Program-made: the position numbers and the translations under genes
Notes under the pieces: generated by a model
Database searches by the model: none
Seen by the model: only the letters and a program-made list of their open reading frames with translations
Told to the model about the DNA's origin: nothing
In this document: positions 1 through 5,312 of the stretch, piece by piece
Numbering within the stretch: the first letter of the stretch is position 1
Layout: every line of letters begins with the position of its first letter
NCBI GenBank assembly: GCA_031254385.1
Contig: JAIRUO010000280.1
Location: 1 to 5,312, forward strand
Direction of reading: 5' to 3'
DNA: 5,312 nt
Source of the DNA: Treponema sp.
Lineage (GTDB): Bacteria > Spirochaetota > Spirochaetia > Treponematales > Breznakiellaceae

Positions 1-2
1 AT

Positions 3-80
3 GAGAAAAAAGGTGATGGTGTGAAAAAAAATGTACGAAAGACTGGCGTTGCCAGCAAAACGAGAAAAAAAGATGGCTAA
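3..80 (+). CDS. Possible lysine-rich C-terminal tail of an upstream gene (partial)
   Basis: The third forward frame is open from the left edge to a TAA at 78-80. It encodes about 25 residues dominated by Lys, Arg and Gly (for example VKKNVRKTG, then KTRKKDG). This could be the basic tail of a protein whose body lies outside the window. A short, A-rich stretch can stay open by chance, and no family is recognisable. A GTG at 21 could also start a 19-codon peptide, but nothing supports that. Genes of the following ABC type are often preceded by a GntR/YtrA-like regulator; this fragment is too short to test that idea. Confidence 0.25.
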   Translation, partial: EKKGDGVKKNVRKTGVASKTRKKDG

Positions 81-129
81 AGGGTTATTTGTGGGTTGAC
101 TTTTTATAGAAGCAGTGAGCGGTGAAAAT

Positions 130-135
130 AAGGAG
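130..135 (+). promoter_or_regulatory. Ribosome binding site that fixes the ABC ATPase start
   Basis: AAGGAG lies 7 nt before the ATG at 143. The same frame could be opened at a GTG at 122, but the ribosome binding site would then lie inside the coding region and would add seven residues (MKIRRYC) outside the family pattern. The ATG at 143 is therefore the better start. Confidence 0.8.
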
Positions 136-142
136 ATATTGC

Positions 143-1006
143 ATGAGCAATATTCTTGAGGTTAAAGACCTAAGCGTTGATTTTAAGGATTTTTCGTTAA
201 AATCAATATCATTTAACTTGCCAACTGGCTCTATAATGGGCTTCGTTGGTCAAAACGGCGCCGGAAAAACCACCACGATACGTTTGATACTAAATATGCT
301 TAAAAGAAGCAGCGGAGAAATCAGGCTGTTTGGATTAGATAATATAGCAAATGAAGTTGAGATTAAACAAAATCTTGGAGTTTTGTTTGACAACATATTC
401 TTTAATGATTCATGGAAAATTAAAGAATTAGAGATAGCCATAAAGGGTTTTTATGAATCCTGGGACAGCAAATTATTCAAGCAATATGTGGATAAGTTTG
501 ATTTGCCCTTCAATAAAAAAATAAAAGATCTGTCCAGAGGAATGAAAATAAAAACAATGCTTGCTGTAGCAATGTCCCATAATGCAAAGCTTCTTATTCT
601 TGATGAACCAACCAGCGGGCTTGACCCTGTTGCCCGGAATGAACTCCTGGATATTTTTAGGGAATATATAGCAGATGGGGAAAGAAGCATTTTGTTTTCG
701 ACTCATATTACATCCGACTTGGAACACGCTGCGGAATATATTACGTTAATTGATAACGGAAGGGTGTTTTATTCAGGCACTACCAATGACCTAATTAATA
801 ATTATTTTATTGTTAGGGGAAAACCCGATATATTATCTTCTGAATTGGAAAAAAACATTATAGGTTTAACAATAAACCAAACTGTATTTGTCGGCATGGT
901 TAAATCGTCAATGCTGCAGGATATTCCCAAAGAAATTGCAACAGGAATTCCCTCTATTGATGAAATTCTTGTTTACATCAGCAAAGGAATACATAAAAAT
1001 GAATAA
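143..1006 (+). CDS. ABC-2 type transporter ATP-binding protein
   Basis: This is the ATPase subunit of an ABC exporter, 287 aa from the ATG at 143. It should sit on the cytoplasmic face of the membrane and power the permease encoded next. Motifs in order are Walker A GQNGAGKT (36-43), signature LSRGM (130-134, a variant of LSGGQ), Walker B LLILDEP (150-156), D-loop SGLD (158-161) and switch His188. The usual Q-loop glutamine position reads GVLFD, with Asp83 in place of Gln, which I recall from YtrB/BcrA-like ATPases paired with small ABC-2 permeases. About 80 residues after the core form an accessory C-terminal region of unknown role. The gene overlaps the permease by 8 bp, indicating translational coupling. 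It is much richer in A and T than the genes from 1668 onward. The transported substrate cannot be read from the sequence; lipid, peptide or antimicrobial export are all known in this group. Confidence 0.93.
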   Translation: MSNILEVKDLSVDFKDFSLKSISFNLPTGSIMGFVGQNGAGKTTTIRLILNMLKRSSGEIRLFGLDNIANEVEIKQNLGVLFDNIFFNDSWKIKELEIAIKGFYESWDSKLFKQYVDKFDLPFNKKIKDLSRGMKIKTMLAVAMSHNAKLLILDEPTSGLDPVARNELLDIFREYIADGERSILFSTHITSDLEHAAEYITLIDNGRVFYSGTTNDLINNYFIVRGKPDILSSELEKNIIGLTINQTVFVGMVKSSMLQDIPKEIATGIPSIDEILVYISKGIHKNE

Positions 1007-1664
1007 TATACTTAAAGCGTTAAAATTGGATGTTTATACAGCTAAAGCAGGATATTCAAAAACAATCATACTTTATATATTGGTACTGCTTCTTGGCATT
1101 AGGGGCGAAAGCACAGTGCCTATTTTAGCAATCATGCTTTTCTCTGGACTTTTTAGCTCTTTCCCATTTCTTATATTCAATAAAAATGATGATGATAAAA
1201 TATATGGAATACTGCCAATTCACAGAAAAGAAATCGTTGCAGGAAGATATCTTTTTGCCGTTCTTCTTGGATTGCTAAATCTAATAATTTCTATAATATT
1301 GTGCCTAATAGCGGCATTTTTGTCAAAACAGGACATAAATATCTTTAGGTTAGTTGTAACAATATCGGCGGCTTTCTGGTATTATTGTTTTATGATTAGT
1401 TATGATTACCCTATCTATTATAAATTTAGTTTCTCCAACTCAATTATATTAACAAGTCTGCCCTATTTTCTTATAGCTCTCTTTTTTGCATTTATAGCCC
1501 CTAATATTAATATAGCTGAAATGTATGAAATCTATAATACAGATTTACAGCTTTCTGCTGGTCAACTCATTTTAGTATTGCTCTCCGGGCTTTTTTTAGG
1601 TATCATTATGCTAATTATTTCCGGCTTTATCTCGTATAGGATTTTTAAAAATACAGCACTGTAA
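999..1664 (+). CDS. ABC-2 type transporter permease (ABC2_membrane_5-like)
   Basis: This is a 221-aa integral membrane protein and the likely channel partner of the preceding ATPase. The ATG at 999 overlaps the ATPase stop (ATGAATAA) and has AAAGGAA at 983-989 as a ribosome binding site. A longer frame opens at 888 but would lie wholly within the ATPase gene, so it was rejected. Hydrophobic segments lie near residues 22-34, 40-60, 84-108, 117-135, 149-167 and 188-211, giving about six helices. Between helices 2 and 3 is the acidic patch NDDDK followed by YGILPIHRKEIVAGRY (69-84). This 'LP..R.E.V.GRY' loop is what I recognise from the ABC2_membrane_5 permease family and probably contacts the ATPase. 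Only one permease gene is present, so the transporter may use a permease homodimer. Many ATA codons and low GC match the ATPase gene, so the pair travelled together. Confidence 0.88.
   Translation: MNNILKALKLDVYTAKAGYSKTIILYILVLLLGIRGESTVPILAIMLFSGLFSSFPFLIFNKNDDDKIYGILPIHRKEIVAGRYLFAVLLGLLNLIISIILCLIAAFLSKQDINIFRLVVTISAAFWYYCFMISYDYPIYYKFSFSNSIILTSLPYFLIALFFAFIAPNINIAEMYEIYNTDLQLSAGQLILVLLSGLFLGIIMLIISGFISYRIFKNTAL
1647..1663 (-). terminator. Weak terminator-like hairpin after the radical SAM gene
   Basis: Read on the minus strand, TACAG-TG-CTGTA is followed directly by five T residues, just past the TGA stop of the radical SAM gene. The stem is only 4-5 bp with few G or C bases, and the loop is tight, so termination would be weak at best. 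It lies inside the last codons of the convergent permease gene. On the + strand there is no T-run after the stem. Confidence 0.22.
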
Positions 1665-1667
1665 TTA

Positions 1668-2960
1668 TCACACCCTCTTTGACCAGCAGCAGTTCTTTGC
1701 TTTGCGGCCGCTTCCACAGGGGCAGGGGTCATTGCGCCCAACGCCCTTCCATTTAGACTGCATCATGGTACGCAGTTGGGCCATGATCGCATCCGGCACA
1801 AGTCCTTTCGCAGAAAGAGATCGTATTATTTTAACTGCCGGTTCTATATAAGAAAAGAAATGTTTCAGCCCCGCGCATAAATGATTCAAGCCCGGTTCCC
1901 CGTCCTCTGACAGCGCAAATCTGTCCTTGGGGCAGCCGCCGTTACACACCGCAAGCCAAGGGCAGGAGCGGCATTGAGCGCAGAGCTCGTCTTGCTTGTC
2001 TTCGCCAAAACGGCGCTGTACGGGTAAATCTGCCAGCGTACCAAGATGAGACGAACTAATGTCGCCAATACGGTGCGTTACATTGACAAAATGATCGCAG
2101 GAATAGACCCCGCCGTCCTGCTCCACAATAAGCGCCCTGCCGCAAGTGGGTGACATCCAGCATAAGCCGGCGCTTCCATCTGACCAAACCCGCATAGTTT
2201 CGGCAAACAACTGAACGTCAAGTTGCCCCAGGTCATGCAAGACCCATTCGTCAAAAACGGAACACAAAAAATTTCCATAATCGACACCTGACACACTGTC
2301 CAGCATAAGCTTTTCTTCATTGTCCCTGCGGACTATGGGAATAAATTGTATCCAGCCTGTACCCAGAGCCCTAAGCGCCCGGTATACGGCAAGCGGTTCT
2401 TTTGCCGTTTCCGCCGTCACCGTACACAACAGATCCGGCTGTATACCATGAGACTGTAAGCGCTTTACCGTATCTTTGGCAAGCTGATAAGTACCGCGAT
2501 CTTGGTGATCTTTACGGTATTGATCATGAATCCATTGTGTGCCATCAATACTCAGCCCGACATCAAAATGGGCTTCTGCCAGAAAAGAACACCAAGCGTC
2601 ATTTAGAAGAGTACCGTTGGTCTGAAGGCTGTTCCAGCAGGTCCAGCCTTCTGGCAGATAACGCTTTTGCAAATCCACGGCCAGCCTATAAAAATCCAGC
2701 CCTGCCAGCGCAGGCTCGCCGCCATGCCAAACGAAGCTTACGACAGGACCAGGGCTTGCCTCAAAATATTGGCGTATAAAACGCTCCAGCGTCTCATTCG
2801 TCATTCGTGGGCCGCTTGTGCCTGTTTCCGCATATACCGTATTCCTGTAGTAACAGTAACTGCATTGCAGATTACAGAGTGAGCCTACGGGTTTAACCAT
2901 TACCACAAACTGCGATGTTTTATTCGGCTGAGATACCTGAATATGCGCTTCTTCTGTCAT
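1668..2960 (-). CDS. Radical SAM/SPASM protein of the anaerobic sulfatase maturase type, with C-terminal SEC-C motif
   Basis: This 430-aa protein matches anaerobic sulfatase-maturating enzymes, which oxidise a Cys or Ser of a target protein to formylglycine in the cytoplasm. The radical SAM cluster is CX3CX2C at Cys29, 33 and 36 (CNLQCSYCYY). It is followed by GGEP (80-83), QTNG (113-116) and SIDG (137-140). The SPASM region has Cys267, 273, 288, 330, 333, 339, 343 and 362, including CX2CX5CX3C. The spacing is close to that of the Clostridium perfringens enzyme as I recall it. Asp289, directly after Cys288, corresponds to the proposed catalytic base. Residues 408-425 form a SEC-C motif (DPCPCGSGR, then CC), a zinc-binding element known from SecA and other proteins. 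The family usually has about 370-400 aa, so both an N-terminal extension of about 20 residues and this tail are extra. The start lies 3 bp after the upstream hydrolase stop with only a weak Shine-Dalgarno (TTAGG), so translation is probably coupled; Met21 is an alternative start. No sulfatase is present here, so the target is unknown. Confidence 0.88.
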   Translation of the reverse strand: MTEEAHIQVSQPNKTSQFVVMVKPVGSLCNLQCSYCYYRNTVYAETGTSGPRMTNETLERFIRQYFEASPGPVVSFVWHGGEPALAGLDFYRLAVDLQKRYLPEGWTCWNSLQTNGTLLNDAWCSFLAEAHFDVGLSIDGTQWIHDQYRKDHQDRGTYQLAKDTVKRLQSHGIQPDLLCTVTAETAKEPLAVYRALRALGTGWIQFIPIVRRDNEEKLMLDSVSGVDYGNFLCSVFDEWVLHDLGQLDVQLFAETMRVWSDGSAGLCWMSPTCGRALIVEQDGGVYSCDHFVNVTHRIGDISSSHLGTLADLPVQRRFGEDKQDELCAQCRSCPWLAVCNGGCPKDRFALSEDGEPGLNHLCAGLKHFFSYIEPAVKIIRSLSAKGLVPDAIMAQLRTMMQSKWKGVGRNDPCPCGSGRKAKNCCWSKRV

Positions 2961-2963
2961 TGC

Positions 2964-3731
2964 CTAACTGCGCAAATGCTGTTCAAAGAATGAAAAGACC
3001 TTTTCCCAGGAATCCATGGCCTGGACGGGCCGATATGCTTCGCCGTTATACGACCAAAAAGCGTGTCCCGCGCCGTCATAGCGGAAGAATTGATAATTCT
3101 TGCCGTGCTTTTTTAGCGCTTCCTCATGCTGATTGACTTGTTCTGGGGTTGGGAATTTGTCGTCGTTGCCAAATATGCCGAGCAACGGACAGCCTAAATC
3201 GGGGGTAAGATCGATAGGCGCCACAGGCTGGTTCGGTGATAATTCTTCTTTTGACATCACCACGCGCCCGCCCCAGCAGTCTACTGCCGCGTTAAGCCCT
3301 TTTACTTTACATGCCGCGAGGAAGGAATGGCGGCCACCGGAACACATGCCAATAACGCCGACCTTGCCGTTAGAGTAAGGCAGGGCGTTCAGGTGCTGTA
3401 GCGCCCCCTCGCAGTCGCCAATAACGCTGGCATCGGGTACGCCGCCTTCCTGCCTTGCCTTGCCAGCGACATCCGCCGGGGTTCCGTGTCCAAAACGCTC
3501 ATAGATGTTCGGGCAGAGCGTAACATACCCATGTTGGGTAAAGCGTCGGGCAACTTCACGGTTAAGCTCATCCCACCCGGGCATATGGGGGATTAGGATG
3601 ATTCCTGGGTAAGGGCCGCTCCCAAGGGGCCTGGACAAGTAGGCATGAATACGGTCTCCGGCATGGCCCGGCATAGTAATAGTCTCGGCGATCATTCCTT
3701 CATAAGCGTCAGTCTGCAACTGATTCCACAT
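2964..3731 (-). CDS. Dienelactone hydrolase family protein (alpha/beta hydrolase)
   Basis: This is a 255-aa cytoplasmic alpha/beta hydrolase with a cysteine nucleophile. The nucleophile elbow is GMCSGGR with Cys130. The likely acid is Asp190 or Asp191 in FGNDDKF, and the base is His223 in GAGHAF, giving the Cys-Asp-His triad typical of dienelactone hydrolases. The early strand PGIILIPHMPGW (42-53) would carry the oxyanion hole. Length is normal for the family and there is no signal peptide. The family hydrolyses lactones and esters; the natural substrate here cannot be named, and no chlorocatechol pathway genes are nearby. The gene has a strong ribosome binding site and is the first gene of a two-gene operon, with the radical SAM gene starting 3 bp after its TAG stop. 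It is divergent from the GH9 gene, so a role on esterified sugars is possible but only inferred. Confidence 0.9.
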   Translation of the reverse strand: MWNQLQTDAYEGMIAETITMPGHAGDRIHAYLSRPLGSGPYPGIILIPHMPGWDELNREVARRFTQHGYVTLCPNIYERFGHGTPADVAGKARQEGGVPDASVIGDCEGALQHLNALPYSNGKVGVIGMCSGGRHSFLAACKVKGLNAAVDCWGGRVVMSKEELSPNQPVAPIDLTPDLGCPLLGIFGNDDKFPTPEQVNQHEEALKKHGKNYQFFRYDGAGHAFWSYNGEAYRPVQAMDSWEKVFSFFEQHLRS

Positions 3732-3736
3732 AAAAT

Positions 3737-3742
3737 CCTCCT
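3737..3742 (-). promoter_or_regulatory. Strong ribosome binding site of the dienelactone hydrolase gene
   Basis: The minus strand reads AGGAGG 5 nt before the ATG that ends at 3729. This supports the chosen start and shows that the hydrolase is the leading gene of its operon. Confidence 0.85.
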
Positions 3743-3755
3743 CTGTTACTGTTTA

Positions 3756-3784
3756 TATAAATTATACATCAACTCCGGTATAAT
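3756..3784 (+). promoter_or_regulatory. Probable promoter of the GH9 gene
   Basis: A perfect TATAAT lies at 3779-3784. At 17 bp spacing the -35 position (3756-3761) reads TATAAA, a weak match, and there is no extended -10 TG. The implied leader is roughly 38 nt. The elements interleave with those of the minus-strand promoter, so each promoter's -35 lies over the other's -10. A weak -35 box would fit activator-dependent expression. Confidence 0.5.
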
Positions 3785-3789
3785 AGAAA
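3761..3789 (-). promoter_or_regulatory. Probable promoter of the hydrolase / radical SAM operon
   Basis: The minus strand carries a perfect -10 box TATAAT (3766 to 3761). At 17 bp spacing upstream is TTTCTA (3789 to 3784), a poor match to TTGACA. A start of transcription near 3754 would leave a leader of about 20 nt before the hydrolase ATG. AT-richness of the region makes chance boxes possible. Confidence 0.45.
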
Positions 3790-3816
3790 GAAAGGCTGGG
3801 TAAAAAGGCTTTGTTC

Positions 3817-3823
3817 AAGGAGG
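3817..3823 (+). promoter_or_regulatory. Ribosome binding site of the GH9 gene
   Basis: AAGGAGG lies 5 nt before the ATG at 3829 and is near-consensus. An in-frame TAG at 3784-3786 limits any upstream extension, which fixes the start closely. Confidence 0.88.
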
Positions 3824-3828
3824 CAGTC

Positions 3829-5312
3829 ATGAACATTCATTATAATCAGGTAGGCTACGATCCCAAGCTGCCAAAAAAGGCCGTCTTAACCGGCAAGGGT
3901 GAATATTGCATGATTCTGAATGAGCGGGGGCTTGACGCAAACCGCAGCCCTGCCAATGCAGACGAGAAGGATTGTGCGCCTGTACTTTCTTCGGCGGTTT
4001 TCGATGAGGCCTCAGGGGACACGGTACGCACCGTGGATTTTTCAGCCTTCTCTGAACCGGGGAAGTATTACCTTATCGCCGATGGAGAAAGCGTCATCAT
4101 CGAGATAAAAGAAAAGCCCTACCATGCGCTGAGCAACGCCTTGGTAAAAGGGCTCTACTATCAACGCTGCGGCTGCGAACTCCCGGGAAAATACGCCGGC
4201 CCCTACTGCCACAGAATCTGCCATACGAAAAAAGCTACATTGGTCAAGGACGATGGAGAACCCGACACAAGTACGGTAATAGACTGCGCCGGGGGCTGGC
4301 ACGATGCTGGGGATTACGGCAGGTATATAGGCCCTGCGGCGGTGACAGTTGCACACATGCTCTACTCCTGGGAATTTTTTCCGCAAGTATATAACGATCA
4401 GCTTAATATCCCAGAAAGCGGCAACGGCGTACCAGACATTCTTAACGAATGTCGCTACGAACTGGAATGGATGCTCAAGATGCAGAGACTAGACGGAGGG
4501 CTCTACCATAAAGTGGCTACTCGGTATTTTGCCCCATTCATAATGCCTGAAGAAGATAAGGAGGATCTTTGGCTCTTCCGGGTTAGCCACTGTGCCACCG
4601 CCGGATTCGCCGCAGTTGCGGCCCAGGCTTCACGGGTTTACTTGGCCTACGATGCCGGCTTTTCCGACAGGCTCCTTGAGGCGGCGAAAAGGGCCTGGAA
4701 CTGGATGGAAGCGAACCCTGTTTATGAGCCTTTTCGCAACCCGCCTGATTACAGATCCGGGTGGTATGGGGATCGCAGTTGCGAGGACGAACTTTTCTGG
4801 GCCTCCGCAGAATTGTATTCCGTTACCGGAGAAGCCCCCTATCTGGATGCCATGAAAAAACGGGTGGATGGGGTAGATATTTCCCAATTCGGCTGGCAGG
4901 ATGTTGCGGGCTTGGGGGCCCTTTCCTGCCTCTTTATAATGAAGGATAAACTGGATGGAGCTTTCCTTGCCTCTTTAAAAAAGCGCTTTCTCCAAAGTGC
5001 GGACTCCTTCCTGGCCCTTACCCAAAAGAGCGGTTACGGTACGGCTCTGGCAGCAGACCGTTATATATGGGGAAGCATACTCCCGATCTTGAACAACGCC
5101 ATTGTAATGATCTGCGCTGGACTCCTTACAGGGGAAGAGAAATACCGGAACGCCGCCAAGAACCAGCTTGATTATCTATTGGGGATGAACGCCACAGGCT
5201 ACAGCTTTGTGACGGGCTTTGGGGATAGGGCCTATCGCTTCCCCCATCATCGGCCCTCTTACGCTGACGGGGTGGATGATCCAGTCCCTGGCCTAGTGTC
5301 CGGTGGGCCCAA
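3829..5312 (+). CDS. Glycoside hydrolase family 9 protein with N-terminal Ig-like domain, cytoplasmic (3' end outside the window)
   Basis: The frame is open from the ATG at 3829 to the right edge (494 codons). Residues 1-95 form an N-terminal Ig-like (CelD_N) domain that begins with HYNQVGY and KKAVL and ends with GKYYL and a final strand. The GH9 (alpha/alpha)6 barrel follows. GGWHDAGDYGRY (155-166) carries the catalytic-base aspartates Asp159 and Asp162. Further family motifs are PDILNE (202-207), DRSCEDELFWAS, LLGMN, SFVTGFG and PHHRPS (472-477). The sequence ends at SGGP just before the stretch that normally holds the proton-donor Glu (in NEVA-like sequence), so that residue cannot be checked; roughly 60-80 residues are missing. 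Cys114 (RCG), Cys131 and His132 resemble a conserved cluster that binds zinc in Clostridium CelD, as I recall it. There is no signal peptide and no room for one. The family cleaves beta-1,4-glucans; cytoplasmic members often act on oligosaccharides such as cello- or chito-oligomers, so endoglucanase activity should not be assumed. Confidence 0.93.
   Translation, partial: MNIHYNQVGYDPKLPKKAVLTGKGEYCMILNERGLDANRSPANADEKDCAPVLSSAVFDEASGDTVRTVDFSAFSEPGKYYLIADGESVIIEIKEKPYHALSNALVKGLYYQRCGCELPGKYAGPYCHRICHTKKATLVKDDGEPDTSTVIDCAGGWHDAGDYGRYIGPAAVTVAHMLYSWEFFPQVYNDQLNIPESGNGVPDILNECRYELEWMLKMQRLDGGLYHKVATRYFAPFIMPEEDKEDLWLFRVSHCATAGFAAVAAQASRVYLAYDAGFSDRLLEAAKRAWNWMEANPVYEPFRNPPDYRSGWYGDRSCEDELFWASAELYSVTGEAPYLDAMKKRVDGVDISQFGWQDVAGLGALSCLFIMKDKLDGAFLASLKKRFLQSADSFLALTQKSGYGTALAADRYIWGSILPILNNAIVMICAGLLTGEEKYRNAAKNQLDYLLGMNATGYSFVTGFGDRAYRFPHHRPSYADGVDDPVPGLVSGGP

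Noticed and set aside
43..55. CTGGC-GTT-GCCAG inverted repeat upstream of the ABC operon
   Set aside because: The arms are only 5 bp, there is no T-run, and no second copy is visible. It could be chance, so it is not called an operator or terminator.
31..99. 22-codon frame from an ATG at 31
   Set aside because: It lacks a good ribosome binding site, is very short, and overlaps the other lysine-rich frame; nothing supports translation.
96..101. TTGACT as a -35 box for the ABC operon
   Set aside because: No acceptable -10 box is found 16-18 bp downstream, where the sequence reads GCGGTG.
122..142. GTG at 122 as the ATPase start
   Set aside because: It would place the AAGGAG ribosome binding site inside the gene; the ATG at 143 is better spaced and matches the family N-terminus.
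2402..2779. 125-codon + strand frame opposite the radical SAM gene
   Set aside because: It lies wholly within a gene with all catalytic cysteines in place and shows no recognisable domain; it is an antisense shadow.
4042..4386. 114-codon minus-strand frame within the GH9 gene
   Set aside because: The + strand frame here carries the conserved GH9 aspartate motif; the minus frame has no recognisable motif and no clear start signal.
1..5312. CRISPR array, tRNA, rRNA, insertion sequence or riboswitch
   Set aside because: No regularly spaced direct repeats, cloverleaf-like sequence, transposase motif or structured leader was seen; nearly all bases are taken up by the five genes.

Overview
The window shows one end of an AT-rich locus joined to a GC-balanced metabolic locus, all from an anaerobic bacterium. 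Evidence for anaerobic life is the oxygen-sensitive radical SAM enzyme of the anaerobic sulfatase-maturase (anSME) type. Strong AGGAGG-type ribosome binding sites and a perfect TATAAT box fit a Firmicute, or possibly a gut spirochaete. The sequence alone does not settle the lineage.

Layout. Positions 1-142 hold a short lysine-rich open frame that ends at 80 and the leader of the first complete gene. Positions 143-1664 are a two-gene + strand operon for an ABC-2 type exporter: an ATPase (143-1006) overlapping by 8 bp a six-helix permease (999-1664). This pair is clearly AT-rich. The permease stops 3 bp before the stop codon of a convergent minus-strand operon. That operon, read from right to left, is a dienelactone-hydrolase-family alpha/beta hydrolase (3731 to 2964), then 3 bp, then an anSME-like radical SAM/SPASM protein with a C-terminal SEC-C metal-binding motif (2960 to 1668). 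A 97-bp divergent promoter region (3732-3828) separates it from a + strand glycoside hydrolase family 9 (GH9) gene that starts at 3829 and runs off the right edge.

How the genes may work together. The exporter is self-contained and looks unrelated to the rest in composition. The hydrolase and the radical SAM protein are tightly coupled and share a control region with the GH9 enzyme. The GH9 enzyme has no signal peptide, so it should act on imported oligosaccharides in the cytoplasm. This suggests, but does not prove, a small carbohydrate- or ester-degrading locus with a post-translational modification enzyme. No sulfatase is present in the window. The most unusual points are the SEC-C tail on the maturase, its 3-bp coupling to a hydrolase whose nucleophile sequence CSGGR resembles the C-x-(P/A)-x-R maturation motif, the cytoplasmic GH9, and the sharp compositional break at about 1665.
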